Positions 1-13,738 of a stretch of 64,000 nt of DNA are shown piece after piece. Every line of letters starts with the position of its first letter. Position 1 is the stretch's first letter. Source of the DNA: Solanum dulcamara (lineage: Eukaryota; Streptophyta; Magnoliopsida; Solanales; Solanaceae). The stretch covers positions 67,620,921 through 67,684,920 of the forward strand of contig NC_077246.1 of NCBI RefSeq assembly GCF_947179165.1, in the 5' to 3' direction. Both the position numbers and the translations under genes were made by a program. The notes under the pieces were generated by a model. That model made no database searches. It saw only the letters and a program-made list of their open reading frames with translations, and had not been told where the DNA came from.

Positions 1-630
1 TTATCACACAGTACCCCTTCACGCCAATATGATACGTGATATCATCATTAATCTCTTTATTTTCCTGGATTATAAATCCAGGACACTTGAAACTTTACCC
101 TTCGAATAGAACTTGTATATCGATCTTCACTTTCATATATACGCTTCGTATGTTACTTCATTGAACTTGCACTCTAGTCTCTAAATACTCCATTTTAATC
201 TTGATCATCCTGAAAATAGGTTTTACGATCAGTCTTAAAATTTTCAGCCTATTATTAACTCCCTCATGCATCTCATCGATCAATATTTATAACATACATC
301 ACGACACCTCTCACTCAATTCAAGATAATTTAAAAACTTTCAAATTAATCTCTTTTTTCCTAAAAAAGTTAATGGACCCTTGATCAAGGCTAAACTTGTC
401 ATTTCAAGCTGTATAAAAAGTAATGTCTCCCTAAAAGGACAGTAGTCAAACATTACTTTTTATATACCCCTTGTATAAAAATACAACAAATTCAAAAAGC
501 CAGTGGTGCATTAAATTCTTCATCCAAACTTAAAAAGAAAGAAGCCAAGAAAATTAAAAAATTCTGTAAATATTTTTGAAATGACTGGATTTTTTTTTAT
601 AGGGATTGACAAAGTGAAAAAAAGAAGCAG

Positions 631-675
631 AGGGGTGAGTGGGGGTGGGGTGGGGTGGGGGTGAGGGGGTGGGGT
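631..675 (+). other. G-rich tract with quadruplex potential
   Basis: More than four runs of four or five G lie within 45 bases, separated by single T or TGA spacers. This fits the standard intramolecular G-quadruplex pattern on the + strand. A similar tract lies at 23562-23607. No gene is next to this one. Confidence 0.7.
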
Positions 676-722
676 AGCTCAGAAGGAATGATGGATATTC
701 CTGGCTCATTACAGAGAATGGA

Positions 723-952
723 ATGATGCAAAATTGGAAGAAGTCATAAAGAAGAGAGAGTCAGAAAGACTTTCACAATAACTCCAAATTTATTTTTTTA
801 CCATAGGACCTTGTCTTATTACTCACCTCGTCGTCCATGATGCAAAATTGGAAGAAGTCATAAAGAAGAGAGAGTCAGAAAGACTTTCACAATAACTCCA
901 AATTTATTTTTTTACCATAGGACCTTGTCTTATTACTCACCTCGTCGTCCAT
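723..952. repeat. Perfect 114-bp tandem duplication
   Basis: The block at 723-836 is repeated immediately at 837-950, and the match extends 2 bases further. I found no mismatch between copies. The unit resembles no element I know. Perfect identity suggests a recent duplication or, less likely, an assembly artefact. Confidence 0.9.
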
Positions 953-1142
953 CTCAATTTATGTGATATAATATTTTTTTTAAGAAAGTAACAATCTATA
1001 AATATTTTAATGCCATTTTTAATAATTTAATTATGAAGATAAAGAAAATTTAAAAATTAATTTATTTTTAGTTATAAAAAATAACATTATTTTGAAATAA
1101 GACTTAAAAAGTGAATGCCATATAAGTTGAAACATAGAGGAA
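951..1142. mobile_element. MITE-like relic
   Basis: The left end (near 953) reads like the common plant MITE end that contains CAATTTATGTGA. The right end (near 1115-1140) is its diverged inverse complement. The interior is AT-rich and non-coding. It directly abuts the 114-bp tandem duplication. The family assignment is by resemblance only. Confidence 0.45.
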
Positions 1143-1789
1143 AATATACTCCAAAGGTACATAGGACAATTGATATGGGCAGTTGATGAGCAGTCACATG
1201 ACATAACACTTTTTTCTCTTTTATTTTTATTTATTTCATGGTTTTTTTCCTAATATTTTAGCATTGCTTTGTATTATTTTTCAGTAATGATAAAAATAGC
1301 CTACAATTTATTTTTCTTAAATTTTATTTTATGAAATTACATTAAACATGTTATTATATTATTATTATCTTATTTTCCATTCAATATTCAGTATCGCTTT
1401 AAGAATTTCGACTACTATTGATTTGTATGAATAAGGTTCATTAAAAAAAGAAACGATATCATATTTTTCTTAATTTTGAAGGCTCAAAATTCAAGACTTA
1501 TGATTAAAAATAAAATTGATCATAGCATATAGCAAGTGATTATAGAAATATTTATGTACATTCGTTCTTTATTACCAATACAATTATTGTTAGCCATAAA
1601 AGTGTATTTGAAAAACACCCACTATTATATATTTATTGATTTTATTTTTATCTAAAGGTACTTCTGTTTTAAAATAAATAAATAAAAATGTTCAGAGTGG
1701 CTTAAATACACTTCAGGTATTTCACCCAATACTTATTATATATGCCTTTAATTAGCATAATTATCGAACAACTTATGATATGAAATCAT

Positions 1790-2455
1790 ATATGAGATAT
1801 ATGAGATGAAGTTGAAGTTTTGTTTGGACATGCAATGTGAATTTTTAAGTTCGATTTTGTGCTTATAAATATTAAACCTCCGTAAGTTAAAAAAAAAAAA
1901 ACATCAATATTACCCCCAACTTTTTTATACAATCTTACTAAATAAACAAAAGTATAACACATTATCACAAAGTTATTCTAAAAAAAATACAACAGTTTTT
2001 TATTGAACTTTTGTTCAGTAAAAAAGTAAATTTAATAATGAGTTGTAGTGTACTACTTTTTAATAAAATTGAATATGGTCAATATTATTAGTAACTATAT
2101 CATCATGTTCATATTCCGTGAATATTTCATCACTTCTTTGGTATTTTTGCAAAAAAATATGTAGATATAAAATGATGGATTTCTTTTACAAAATATAAAC
2201 TTGTGGGTCAGTTTTTGTATTTGAAAAAATATAAAATTATGATATGAAATTTCAAATCAAGTCTTTTGAATAATTTAGAATTTCAGCTCATGCCGGATAA
2301 TTTAGAATTTCAGCTCATGATTTGAAATCACATGTCGTCCAAACACTACTTTCATTTCATAATTTCAAATTACAAAATGAAATCACATACTCATACATTA
2401 ATTTTATCTCATAATATCAAATAACAAAATAAATCACATTTTCAAATACCTACTT
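1790..2455. mobile_element. Non-autonomous DNA element, copy 1 of 2
   Basis: The left part contains GTTTGGACATGCAAT and the right part ends with an inverse-like TTCAAATACCTA region. Several interior blocks (around 1805-1850, 1917-1940 and 2190-2220) recur in the same order at 61315-61880, so this is one family with two copies here. An internal 23-bp block (ATAATTTAGAATTTCAGCTC plus three bases) is duplicated at about 2270-2292 and 2297-2319. It has no coding capacity. Confidence 0.5.
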
Positions 2456-3549
2456 AGTCAAGTAGACTAGAAATTACTTTAGTACTAATATTTTTTTGTG
2501 TATAATTTTAAACACCAATATTTAAGATTTCACCTATTTTATTGACCATTGGATGCTGGGACAATTGATTGCAGTGAGAGTAGCCACAGATCATCAATTT
2601 TTTCCTGCCATACCCATAGGCCATAGGAGTCACCACACTATATTCTAGGCAATTGTCAATACATATTGACTTTGAAAGAAGTAATTTTGATATTTTGATC
2701 AAATATTTATAGGGATGATAGTGGTGGATCCTACTATACTTATTATTAATAAGTATGGTATTCAGATTAACTTGTATCCATCCCAATTAATTTTATAAGA
2801 TATTAAGTAATTTTGTTCACTTAAATTAAAAAAAATGATCAGAAGAAATCACTCAGTATTTTTTTTATCTCTATTGTAAATTTAAATATCAAATCTCGTG
2901 ATGCTCAACCGATTTCATTGACCTCTAAAACATACTCTTGAATTATGCATCCGTGTGCACTTTATTTGCAAAAACTTTTTCCTCTCTTTATATTAAAAAA
3001 AATTAAAGAAAATATCGAAATATGACTATCTATTGTGTCAATAATACAAGAACAAACTTGACCAAGACACACAATAACATATTTTATGTAGTCTTTATAA
3101 CAAGTGGTATCTAAAAAGACTAAAATATATATATGCAGGTTTTATTCGTATTTTTTAAAAATAGAAAGAATGTTTTCGATAAATCGAGATAAATTGAAAA
3201 TATTTAAATGAAATTTAAACTAGGTTTTAGGTCTAAGTAGGTAGGGTTATAGGCTTATAGGGAAGACCCTGATGGAATAGCCAAAAGGTATAGTATATTG
3301 TACTATGTAGATTAGAGCAAAAGGAATGAAATGAGTTTAAGAGGAGAATAGAATAGAATTACAGGCCTATTCTATCTATAATATATCAGAAGATCTAAAT
3401 AAATATCCATCTTGATTCTTGAATGCATGCTTTGTACAGTTTGACAAGATATATCCTCCACACCACACCTATGTATTCTTTCATTCTTCCAAGTTTTTTT
3501 GTTTTTTTTTCGGCTCTTCTCATCCTCTTTTAGTTTTTTTTACGATTTT

Positions 3550-3720
3550 TCACTCGGTGTCTGAAGCTCGTAGAATTTCAATTTAATTTAGATTGTACAC
3601 TGCAGAATTTTTTTGGGAGTGACACTCTCAATAGTATTTTCTTCATACCGAGAGTTCGAACACCAGACATCAGGATAAAGATGAAACAGTCTCATTACTT
3701 CCCCACAATCTATGTTGGCT
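3550..3720 (-). mobile_element. tRNA-derived SINE, SolS-like, copy 1
   Basis: On the minus strand the head (about 3720 down to 3645) contains a degenerate box A and a box B-like TGTTCGAACTCTCGG. The body ends in a CGGACACCGAGTG-like motif near 3553. The same order of blocks occurs in better shape at 36898-37066 (-). The family name is by resemblance to Solanaceae SolS SINEs. Confidence 0.55.
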
Positions 3721-3807
3721 CATCCTCTTTTAGTTACATATACTTTTAAAGGGTTGTTTAGTCACTTGTTAGAGTTAAATGCATGAATTAGTTACTAAGA
3801 AATTTAT

Positions 3808-4130
3808 CTACTCCCTTCGGGTTTTTTATTTAAAAAATGTTCTAGTTTAACTTGATACAGAATTTAAAAAAAAAAACAAAGAAGACTTTATAATTTTGTA
3901 GTTCTAAATTAAAATTATGTTAAATGTACGCAAATGTCCTTTAATCTTGTGGCATTAAACATGTCACGTGAATTCAACTATTGTCAAAAAAAAGGGGGGG
4001 GGGGGGTCATTATTTTTAAGCACACTAAAAAAAAGTATGTCATTCTTTTTTAAACGAAAGGGGTATTATTTTATATACAGAGGATTTAGTTATTCATATA
4101 TTTTCTCCATTCCAAAAAAAATTGATTTCT
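3808..4130. mobile_element. MITE relic related to the 45 kb MITE
   Basis: The segment around 3930-3975 carries AATGTCCTTTAATCTTGTGG, also present inside the MITE at 45006-45254. It contains a 12-base G run near 3996-4006. Ends are degraded and the boundaries approximate. Confidence 0.35.
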
Positions 4131-5369
4131 TCTGATATGATGTGTGTCTCTATTAGTATATACTAGTATTCGTATCCAATCGCTATGCAATTATTTTACT
4201 TAAAGAATTGAATCATTAAAAAGTTCTACCCAATTATACGTAGTGTTCTTGGTAGAAATAAAATACTAATTTGTTATACAATTCTTAATTGTCTAAGTTA
4301 TTAATGAGAAAATTTTGTATTATTTCATTACGTTACATTAGTTTTTAAATGAATTCGAAGGACAAATATTGTCACATTATCTTTATCACTCTTTCTGTAA
4401 ATCATTTTCTATTGTAGATTAGTTTTTCTCATATAGGATTTTACATGTAATCGTAATATGATTTTATTAATAGTTTTAAATTAAGATTTTACATTTGTCC
4501 AAAACATAAAAAGAGATATTTTTTTATTAAACAACCATTGATCTACATATACTTTTAAAAATTATTTTTCCTATTATGTGCGATAAGATACTAAAATTTT
4601 CATCCATATTTTTCAATATAGAATTTGAGATTTAGTTCAAGTTAATTTATAAAATTTCCTATATGAAAATTTAATTAATTTTTATTTTTTTATTAAATTG
4701 CTCGAAATTTTTTCATTATTCAACACATTCTCAATTCTTGACATTATCTTTTAAGAATTAAGTTACATGATGCTATTTATTGCATGATTTCTTTATACAT
4801 CATCATTCTCCTATTTATTCAATTCTTTTTCTACAATGATACTTTTAGTAGTTTTTTCATTTGTATTTCATTTATAGTTAACAATGTCATTAATATCTTC
4901 CATATAAAAGTTTGAGTTTTACCTTTAAAATTGAAATATCAACATGAAAATTTAAATTTAAATTTTTAAATTTAAAATGTCATTAAATGTGTTTTAGTTT
5001 TTTTCATTATTTAATTATTTTATTTTTTTCATTATTTAGTAAGATTTCAATTATATGATCTATTCAAATAGTACAACTTTTTTTGATAATTCAAAATATT
5101 TATCTCAAAAATTAAACAACTATACTCTTACACTGAAGTTTTTTAATTATATGTTTTTCATTTTTTTTGTCCATTGTTGTTGTGTTATATTTTTTAATGT
5201 GTTCTTTTTTTAAAAAAAGTAATATTTTTCACATATAGCCTTTCCATTACTCATCTTTTAATATTATGCAGATACATATATAACTTTTTACTTCTAAAAT
5301 TTTATTTATTTATTATGATACTTTTTTTTATTAATAGATAAAAACACAATAATTGTATAATTTTTTTGT

Positions 5370-5374
<5 letters not shown>

Positions 5375-5410
<36 letters not shown>
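5375..5410. repeat. (TA)n microsatellite
   Basis: An uninterrupted run of TA dinucleotides in AT-rich non-coding DNA. Plain microsatellite, no associated gene. Confidence 0.9.
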
Positions 5411-5412
<2 letters not shown>

Positions 5413-8009
5413 AAATTAAAAGTGTATGAAAATAATAAAAATAAGATAAACGAGACTAATTAAATTATAGAATGTATCAACAATTAAACAAATATGACTA
5501 TTACGAAGAAAGTATAGAAACTTGATGTCCTCCTCGTGATTTACATGAATTAATCAAGAGGTAGGCATCACGTTGGCAATATAGACTACCACTTCAATTA
5601 GCATTGCACCCTGTATAAATAAGGTGTCATAAGTGACCTCTCTGTTGAAATTTCTCTTTAAATAGCACCAAGTTCAATTGGTGCTCTAAATTTAAGCCAT
5701 TTTGTTGTCAATCTTGAAGTGACTACGCGAAAAAATGATTAGATAGTGTTATGTTAACTTGTAGATATTATCTAAAGAGAAGGTAATTTCTTAAAAGAAG
5801 AAATAGAATATACCTCCTAGCATGCATGATTGCATTATATTTACACGTAATATTATCGCACACACGTACATCATTCACGTCTCAACAAATTGCATTACGA
5901 AGATCTGTCATGTACAAAAAAAATCATTACTATATTAAAATTTATATTCATAAAATTAAGAGAGATAAAATAGAGATTATGAACGTCGTTCTCCAATGAA
6001 TATTTTATCAACTATAACTCTAAGTAATGAATATCCTCTAATAATAAATTAAAACCTTCTCACAAGACTATATACACAGTTCAACATGATATCATAATAT
6101 ATAAAGCTCTTAAGTTCAATCTCAATAATCATAGACAGTTGCATAATTATTGATTTGTTTTTGTTTTTTTTTGAATTGGACACCATATGTTTTTGAATTG
6201 TACATATAAAGCCGTAAATGGGGTATAGTTTATTTAGAATGTGGGGAGGGAAATGGGGTAGTTTTTTTAGGAAACTGTTTTTAATTTTTTCCCTTTTCTT
6301 CTTTTGTCTTTCTCATTCTTTTTGGTATTAATAATGTATAGATATTTTATTTTCTTTTTATTTTGGCTTTTGATTTTTTTCTATATTTATATTTTTTCTT
6401 TTTAAAAGTATAATAATAAAATATTAATTAACTATTTCTAGGGTAATAAAAATAGAGAAATTTTCAAATGCTAGATCAAGATCAAAATATCTAATTTAAA
6501 CTTTAAAAAACTATTTAGCAACTAAAATGATATAAAATTCAAACTTGATTAAAAAAAGTGCTTGCACTAAAAAGGTGTTTAAAACAGTTATTTTGTCATT
6601 TTAATTAAGATACTAAATACTAATAGATAAGTACTATAAAAATATAATTGAAATAACTTTTTTTAGATAACTACCATTTACTTGGAATGTTTAGTATTAT
6701 CTAATACTCCATATTATGAGAAATTGCCATGCAGGTTTTTTATTATTATTTTATTATTTTTTTGTATTAAATATAACAATGACAAATTCATTATAATCCA
6801 AAAAATAAGGTCTGAAAATATTAAAATATAGGCTGAACTTTTAAAAATCACCCTATTTTTAGAACCGTTTTAATTATTTTTTTTTTAATCGTAAAAATCA
6901 CCTTAAAATCATTTTAAAAATTAATTGGTGGAGCCAGTCCTTTTTTTTTTCTTGGAAGAATGTAAATTCAACGTTTTCTCTTGTTTAGTATTAATTGTTT
7001 TTATTTCCAGTTAAACTAAATGTCAAAATTTGATGTATTTTTATAAGAAAAAAACTAAACGGTGTGGGAAGTTAATAATTATTTTTTAATTTTATTTTTA
7101 TTTTTAATGTGCAGATAATATAAGGGCCAGTTAACCTTTTTTAAAAAATAATTAAATTTGAATTTTAAATATTTTCTTTTCAAAATAATATATTTACTTC
7201 GCTCCGAAAAGCTGAGTTTTTCGGATCGCCTCCTATGTGGTTAGCGTTCTTATTAATTTTAATTATTTAAAAAATCTATTTTTTTGTGGTCCTGACATGT
7301 GACACTTTTATCTCTTCTATTATCTATAAATAAATGCTTTTTAATTTTGAATGCGAATAAATAAATAATTATATAAAATTGAACAATCATACGTTTATGT
7401 ATAATGCCAAATTTAAAAGATAGTACAAATTACAAAATCCATATTATATTAAAACTCTCCACTTTTATATAATAAAATCTATTTAACCCCTAGTCAGCAT
7501 TAAATAAGTAGGGCCCTAATTGGATGTTTGAAGTGTAAAACTAATTACGCTATTGAAAGAGATTAGTCGATTTAAGACTAGTAAACTCAACAATTTTAGT
7601 ACCAAAAAGTAGAAAAAAGGTCACGATTAAGGGTATTTTAGTATCAAAAAGTAAAGAAAAGGTCATGATATGGAAAAAGATTTGTTTAAATTTTTTCTAT
7701 GTTCTTTTGCTCAATTTTTTCAAAATGAAGTAAACTTCTCTTCTATTAAAAATCGGGAAAATAAATTTCACAAACACATCCCAAGGACTCTTTAGGTTGG
7801 AAAATAAGTTATCTCCAAATTAATTATTTTAAAATTGTTATTTTATTTTCAATGTAAAATAAAAATAACACTAAAATTTTAAAATAAGTTATTCTATAAT
7901 TTATATCAATCAAATATAGAATAAATTTATTTTTAAATTATTTTCAAATTAATTATTCCTTATTTGTCGTACTAATGAGCCCTAAGTGATAACAGTATGA
8001 TGCTACAGA

Positions 8010-8235
8010 ATCGTTTGGTGTGAGGTATAAGGTATAATAATTACAGAAATAAAATATAGGACTATTTTATCATGCATTTAGTTGGAAGTATTAGATAGTT
8101 CTTGAATTGTTTATACTATCATTTCTACCATAATTATGAGATAAATTATTTTTTATATATAATAGGATATATAAAATAATTTATTCTAATATAATTAATC
8201 ACGTAATAACTTATTTCCAATCAATCGACCATTAT
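8010..8235. mobile_element. MITE-like element
   Basis: The left end reads ATCGTTTGGTGTGAGGTATA. The right end carries the inverse-type sequence AATCAATCGACCAT, with AT-rich DNA between. A similar pair of ends is seen at about 10378 and 11125. Boundaries and superfamily are uncertain. Confidence 0.35.
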
Positions 8236-8789
8236 GAAAGAATGATTGAATATAATGGGATCCATGTCCCTGGACTTTTTGTCCTCCGGGTTACAAATTA
8301 GGTGAGATGGGATTGAAATTTATAGTAACACAATTTTAAAAATCTATATTTAATGGAAAGAACTTTTGTAGTCACATCCATGTGATTTAAAAATTGAAAT
8401 ATATGCAAGGTTTGACTTGTTAAATTATTCTAATGGCTTCACATATAAGGTAAGCATTACGTATACTCTTTTCCTCAAAAAATTTTCTTTTTTATTTAAC
8501 GTGTTTGATATTTAATTTGAGACTTACAATTTCAATTAATTAGATATTTTATGTCGTGTAGAATTTATTTTAAAAAAAGGTTTCTCATACTTAAAAAAGA
8601 TAAATCATGATCATGGCTCAAATTTGAAATGTTTTATTAAAATTAATGAATTAATATTTTTAATTTTAATCTTAGCTACTTTTTAAAAATAAAATAAAAT
8701 ATTAATAATGCATATTTTATAATAGGTCTTATTCTTCTACTCTTTATCAAAAGATTGATGAATAATTATAACTATTATCTTGATATCAA

Positions 8790-9070
8790 AGAAAAGTTGA
8801 AGATAGTATATCTTTGATATTTTATTTCAAAATTATTATTTTCGTTTGGCATAATATAAACGAATACTACAATAATGATGTACAATCATGAGTTTATTTA
8901 TATTGAATTAAAATTTTATATTATTATTTTCATTAGGCATTAAAAATTGAAGATAGGATTCTTTGATATTTTATTTTTAAGAATTAATATTTTCATTAAA
9001 CATATATAATATATAAACGAATACTACAATAATGATGTATAATCATGAGATTATTTATATTAAATTAAAT
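8790..9070. repeat. Imperfect ~156-bp tandem duplication
   Basis: The blocks AAACGAATACTACAATAATG at about 8858 and 9014 and the GAAGATAG...TTTGATATTTTATTT blocks before them show an offset of roughly 155 bases. The copies differ by several substitutions and small indels, so the duplication is older than the one at 723. Confidence 0.65.
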
Positions 9071-9983
9071 TTTTAATAAAATGTGAAATAAAATAATCTT
9101 ATATTTCTTTTCTTATCATGCTAATCAAAACGAGCTATAGGAAGAATATAAGTTTTTTCTTTCAATTTTTATATTTTTCCGTTCAACTTTTTAGCCTTTT
9201 AGGTGTGAATAAAAAGTGAAAGAATGAAAAAAAAAACTAATTTAAGCCTTTCATATTATTGAGTACTCAAAAATTCCGGCTACCTTATGAATACATATAA
9301 AACTATATATAATACTTTTTTAATATAAGGAATAAATATAATTATAAATACTTTTACTTGCTTTTCAAATTATATAAGGCCCTACATGAATGTAAGCATA
9401 TGAATTACTATATTTCTGTTTTTCTTTTGCTTCTCCCACTATTTGGTGAGCTCATGTCAAGAATCATTTGTTTATATAATTTAAAGGGATAATAATGGCG
9501 GAGAAAGAATTCACATTGAGGGTTCAACACTTTTAATAAAAGTAAATACGTAAAAAAAATCAAGAAAATTCAACATTTAAAATATTTTAGTATAGTTTTT
9601 TCTTATGACGATTTTCTGAAACAAGGAAAGGAGATAAATCTATCTAAGTAAAGTGCCCCTTCGAAGGCTTTAACTTCATTCGGAAACTTCTTCTTTTGTT
9701 TGAAGTTTATTGGACAGGAATGAATTCAAACAAGTACCCCCTTCCCGAATCCGCCCATGGAGATAACATTTCGGATCACTCAATTATTGGTAAATTTTAA
9801 GCTTACTCTTTGTAATATTTGACTAATCATATTTAACCTTCGATAAGTTAGAATATATCTTTTTTATTCTATTGCTTATGAAAATCACATAATTCCAGAA
9901 GCATTACTTATTTCACCATTAATTATTCATGTGTTGTTTTGTTGAGTTTGTATTGTTACTCCATACTTGAGGGAAATATCCTC

Positions 9984-10160
9984 AAGGGCGGAGCTAGAAG
10001 TTTGGATACAGATTTTGATGAACTCAACAATTTTTATTTAAACAGTGTGTTTGTGTTAAGAAATTCACTAAATAAGTATAATACTAGATTTATATTCCGA
10101 ATATTAGTTATTTTAAAATTCAGAACTCATACAGTTAAAATTCCAGCTCTGCTTCTAAGT
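9984..10160. repeat. Short repeat with GGCGGAGC/GCTCTGCC-type ends
   Basis: It opens with AGGGCGGAGCTAGAAG and closes with an inverse-complement-like CCAGCTCTGCTTCT. A copy with the same kind of ends is seen at 27227-27414, and further ends near 30184 and 30640. The repeat is non-coding. I associate such ends with a common Solanaceae interspersed repeat but cannot name it. Confidence 0.4.
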
Positions 10161-10377
10161 ATACTTTTAAATACAGTCCCAATATTCTGCGTAAAGAACC
10201 AAATGCACACATTTTAATGTTGAAACAAATGTGAAACGAGTGATCCTTGATCTTGTTCCTAAGTTGAAACAAATGTATATCTATGTTAAAATTCTAGATG
10301 TTCCAAAATAAAAACATGTGTAAATAAATAGAGAGAAAGGACTTTTTCCCTCCTTCTTGTCTTGGAACATGTAACAA

Positions 10378-11132
10378 GATCGCTTGGTGTGAAAGATAAC
10401 ACCAAATAATTTTTGAATTAAATTATAGTGGCATTTAAGTTGGTGTTTGATTGATAAGTCCGGAATAACTTATTTCAAAATTAATAAATAGTATCAGGAT
10501 AAGTTATCCCTTCTCTTGGTGATATATTAATCTTGAGATAACTTATCTGTAATAAAATAGGTAAATAACAAATATATCCCTTTAAATATTTTTTATACCT
10601 CACTTTTCATATTCATATATATTTACATTATTTTTAATACCATTTATAACAACATTCACTCCTTATTTTTATGATAATTCTTCATATTTTTTCTATTAAA
10701 AAATTACACTATATAATATAATTTTTATTTATAAATTTAATTGACTAATTATTATATTTATTTATATTTTGATTTCTCATAAATTCTTTTTTACTTTAAC
10801 AAATTTAAAATGAAATTTCTATTTTTAAATTAAATAAGAAGAAAATTTTATTTTTAACTACATACGGACATCACGGAACAAATAAAAATATTTAAGGTAA
10901 AGAAGATGAAAGTTTTATTTTAAGAATGAATATTAAATAATTAAAGCTTGCAAAGAAAATATATAAAAAAAAAGTGAAGGGTATTTTTGTAAACAAAGAA
11001 CTTATTCTTAAAATTTATGCAATGCATATTATTTTGAATACAACAAACCAAACACTAAATACGAACTTATCCCAACATAACTTATTCCATCATAACTAAT
11101 TTCATCATAACTTGTATTCAAACCAAACGACC
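10378..11132. mobile_element. Non-autonomous DNA element (about 750 bp)
   Basis: The left end contains CGCTTGGTGTGAAAGATAA and the right end CAAACCAAACGACC, which are inverse-complementary in their core (GGTTTG / CAAACC type). An inner pair also mirrors: AATAACTTATTTCAAAATTA near 10465 against AACTTATTCCATCATAACTA near 11078. No transposase frame is present. Confidence 0.4.
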
Positions 11133-11136
11133 TCTA

Positions 11137-11326
11137 AGTGTTTGGATTGGCTTTTCTAAAGATGTTTATAAGTTATAAGTTAAAAGTCATAAATTGGAAA
11201 TACTTAGTTTTTGGATTTTGACTTATTTTTGAACATTTTCAGCCCCAAACATGTTCAAATTTATTTTATTTTTAAAAAAAACTTAAAAATCAAAAGCTAC
11301 TTAAAATAAGTCAATCCAAACACCCG
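11137..11326. mobile_element. Palindromic MITE (about 190 bp)
   Basis: The left end AGTGTTTGGATTGGCTTTT matches the inverse complement of the right end around AAGTCAATCCAAACACCC. The interior is AT-rich and carries the common TTATAAGTTATAAG motif. It directly follows the ~750-bp element at 10378-11132. Confidence 0.6.
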
Positions 11327-13676
11327 CAAAGGATGGTATTGATTAATAAAGCTTATAAGCAGATTGTTCATGTAATCAAAAGGGCAAAATATTGCAAATA
11401 TATTGTTATTCTATCTAGTAAAATGAGTAACAATCTCTTGTGCTTTCTTTAGTATAAGTTTTTTTAAAGAAAATCACAACTAGAAATTCATATTTATTGG
11501 CTGCTTTTGTTGTTTAATTGTTACTATGGAATTGTATGCTTCAATTGTGACTTGTGTGTAGGGGGAATTACGATAATGAATGATTTTTCAGTAAGAAAGA
11601 GCTTATTTAGTCTGCCCTATTTGCAAATATATAATCTCATGAAATGAAAATTTGTATGTCCAGTTTGAATTGATCTTAATGAATATTAGAAAAGAATCGA
11701 TATGAATAACAAGATTTTAACCAGTGACATTTTTTAACCAAAATAAAAACGTTACCAAATTACACTGCATCCCTTTGACCCTTTCAATTGGTTTACAGTA
11801 GTGTTATTGTAGAGAATATCTGCTCACCAACCTCCTTTTTAATCACCCTTTAAATCATTTTTTTTCCCCATAAAAATCTAATTTATCTTGTCATTTATTT
11901 TATATTTTGATCTTTATTGATTTATACACTCATCATCACCTCACCTCACCACTCCAACCAACCCTTACTTACAATTAAGCCCAAAAAAGAAGTTTCTAAA
12001 TAAGAAGCCCTTTTGTGCAAGTGAGGCCAAAGATTTACATGCAACAAAGATCCCAATTTCATGTATCCGATTAAGCAAGCCCCATCCATCAATTTCCATC
12101 CCGACAAAAAAAAGTGAGCGTCTAACGGGAAAGGTTATTTTACCAAGTAAGGTAAGGCAAGAAACAAGAGCATAGCAATTGCACAACAGTACAATTTTTC
12201 AACAAAGAAAATTCAGTTGAACTCCTCATTGGTTTTAGTTCCATAATTGCGATATTGTCAACCTAGTACTATTTTCTTTTCTCACTCAACTTTATTCATG
12301 GACTACCATGTATTTTTGGTTATAATTTCCCCTCCTTTTCATGTATAATTAGTCATCATAAAACACAGTCATTGCCTCATTAGTCTAGGGCATTTTAGAA
12401 GCCTTAAACTTCAAGTTGAAGACCTCAAAATGCCATCAGATAATCAATGAAAGACACATAGTTTGCATTCATAGGTTTGGTGTAATCACCTGGTACACAA
12501 GTTAGATTTCCTAAAGATATTATGAACACTTGTAATATGATCCTCTTTCACTCAAATAAGTCTCAGTACCCATTCTTGCCGTACTAGGGCAAATTTATAG
12601 GCAAAAATCGGAGCACATGAATCTATGATCTCTCCGTAAAACTAGATATTTTATGTATATATTTTCTAAAGTTGGTATAATATTATTGTTGACGCTCATA
12701 CTGCAAGAAGACTACATGGTGCACTTGGTTGAAGGTTGAGTTACTTAGAAGACTAGGAATACATTCTCATTAAATACATTTTTTCCTTCTTTTTTTTTTA
12801 GGGGTGCACCCATGCAATAGAATTCCTAGATTCACCACCGCTTGTATGTTTTTGTTGTTGAACAGCAACATCTTACATGAATTATGAAGGAATGGAACAA
12901 AATATTTAAGCAAAATGTCAAACTGGTTTTGGAATAGTATAAAAACTGTTGATGAGAAAACATTATTTGCATTCAGGTAGAGGTTACAAAGAGTTCACCA
13001 TCTTTATCACTCAACAGAAATCAACTCCAAATATAAATCCACCAACTAGTATTTAGACAATTCTCTTTGTTACTGGAGACCTCTGGCAATTTTTCACCTC
13101 CCTGTCAAAACAGTCACCATAGTTGAATTCAGATGAAGGAAAGCATGATTTGGTAAAACACAAAGTAAAGTGGTTTGTCAACCATGACGACCACCATAGA
13201 AGATAAACCAACTTCATACTAAGTGAGAAATAATATACAAGTGGCTGTAAGAGAAGAAAATTATAATGAAAATTTATAAGAGATACTCTTGAATCAGTCT
13301 AACAAATGATACTAGATGGATTAGGACCAGTTCACTCACCACCACAATAACGGTTCTTAACGTTTTCATACTAATTGTTGAGGAGCATCTTGGTACTAAA
13401 TCAAAAAAGAGAAAGTAGCTCAGGAGGTTGACCAACTTCCAAGAGTAAACATTCCAAGTGTCATTGAGGTTAGAAGAAAGTTGAATAACCATGCACCAGG
13501 AGTGTCATGCAATGTCCATTTTTATGGTCTTCCAAAGCTTATTCAAGATTACCTGGACATTTTGTAATTTTGCAGACTACCAGAATTACTAGGTTATATG
13601 CCTTTGAATGGATTTCTTTAGCAGAGTAGGCAACCCCTTGGTTCTTATTATGGATAGAATCTTCTCTTTCATCTAT

Positions 13677-13738
13677 CCAAAGAAGGAAAGAGAAAAAAAA
13701 AACAGAAAGAGAAGAGAAGAAGAAAGAAGGAAGAAGTC
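13677..13738 (+). repeat. Polypurine tract
   Basis: About 60 bases are almost only A and G on the + strand. Low-complexity DNA with no recognised function. Confidence 0.7.

Noticed and set aside
2508..2786. 92-codon minus-strand frame
   Set aside because: No recognisable motif, surrounded by AT-rich repeats, no supporting splice or promoter signal.
9939..10217. 92-codon + strand frame
   Set aside because: It overlaps the GGCGGAGC-ended repeat and reads as low-complexity hydrophobic sequence.
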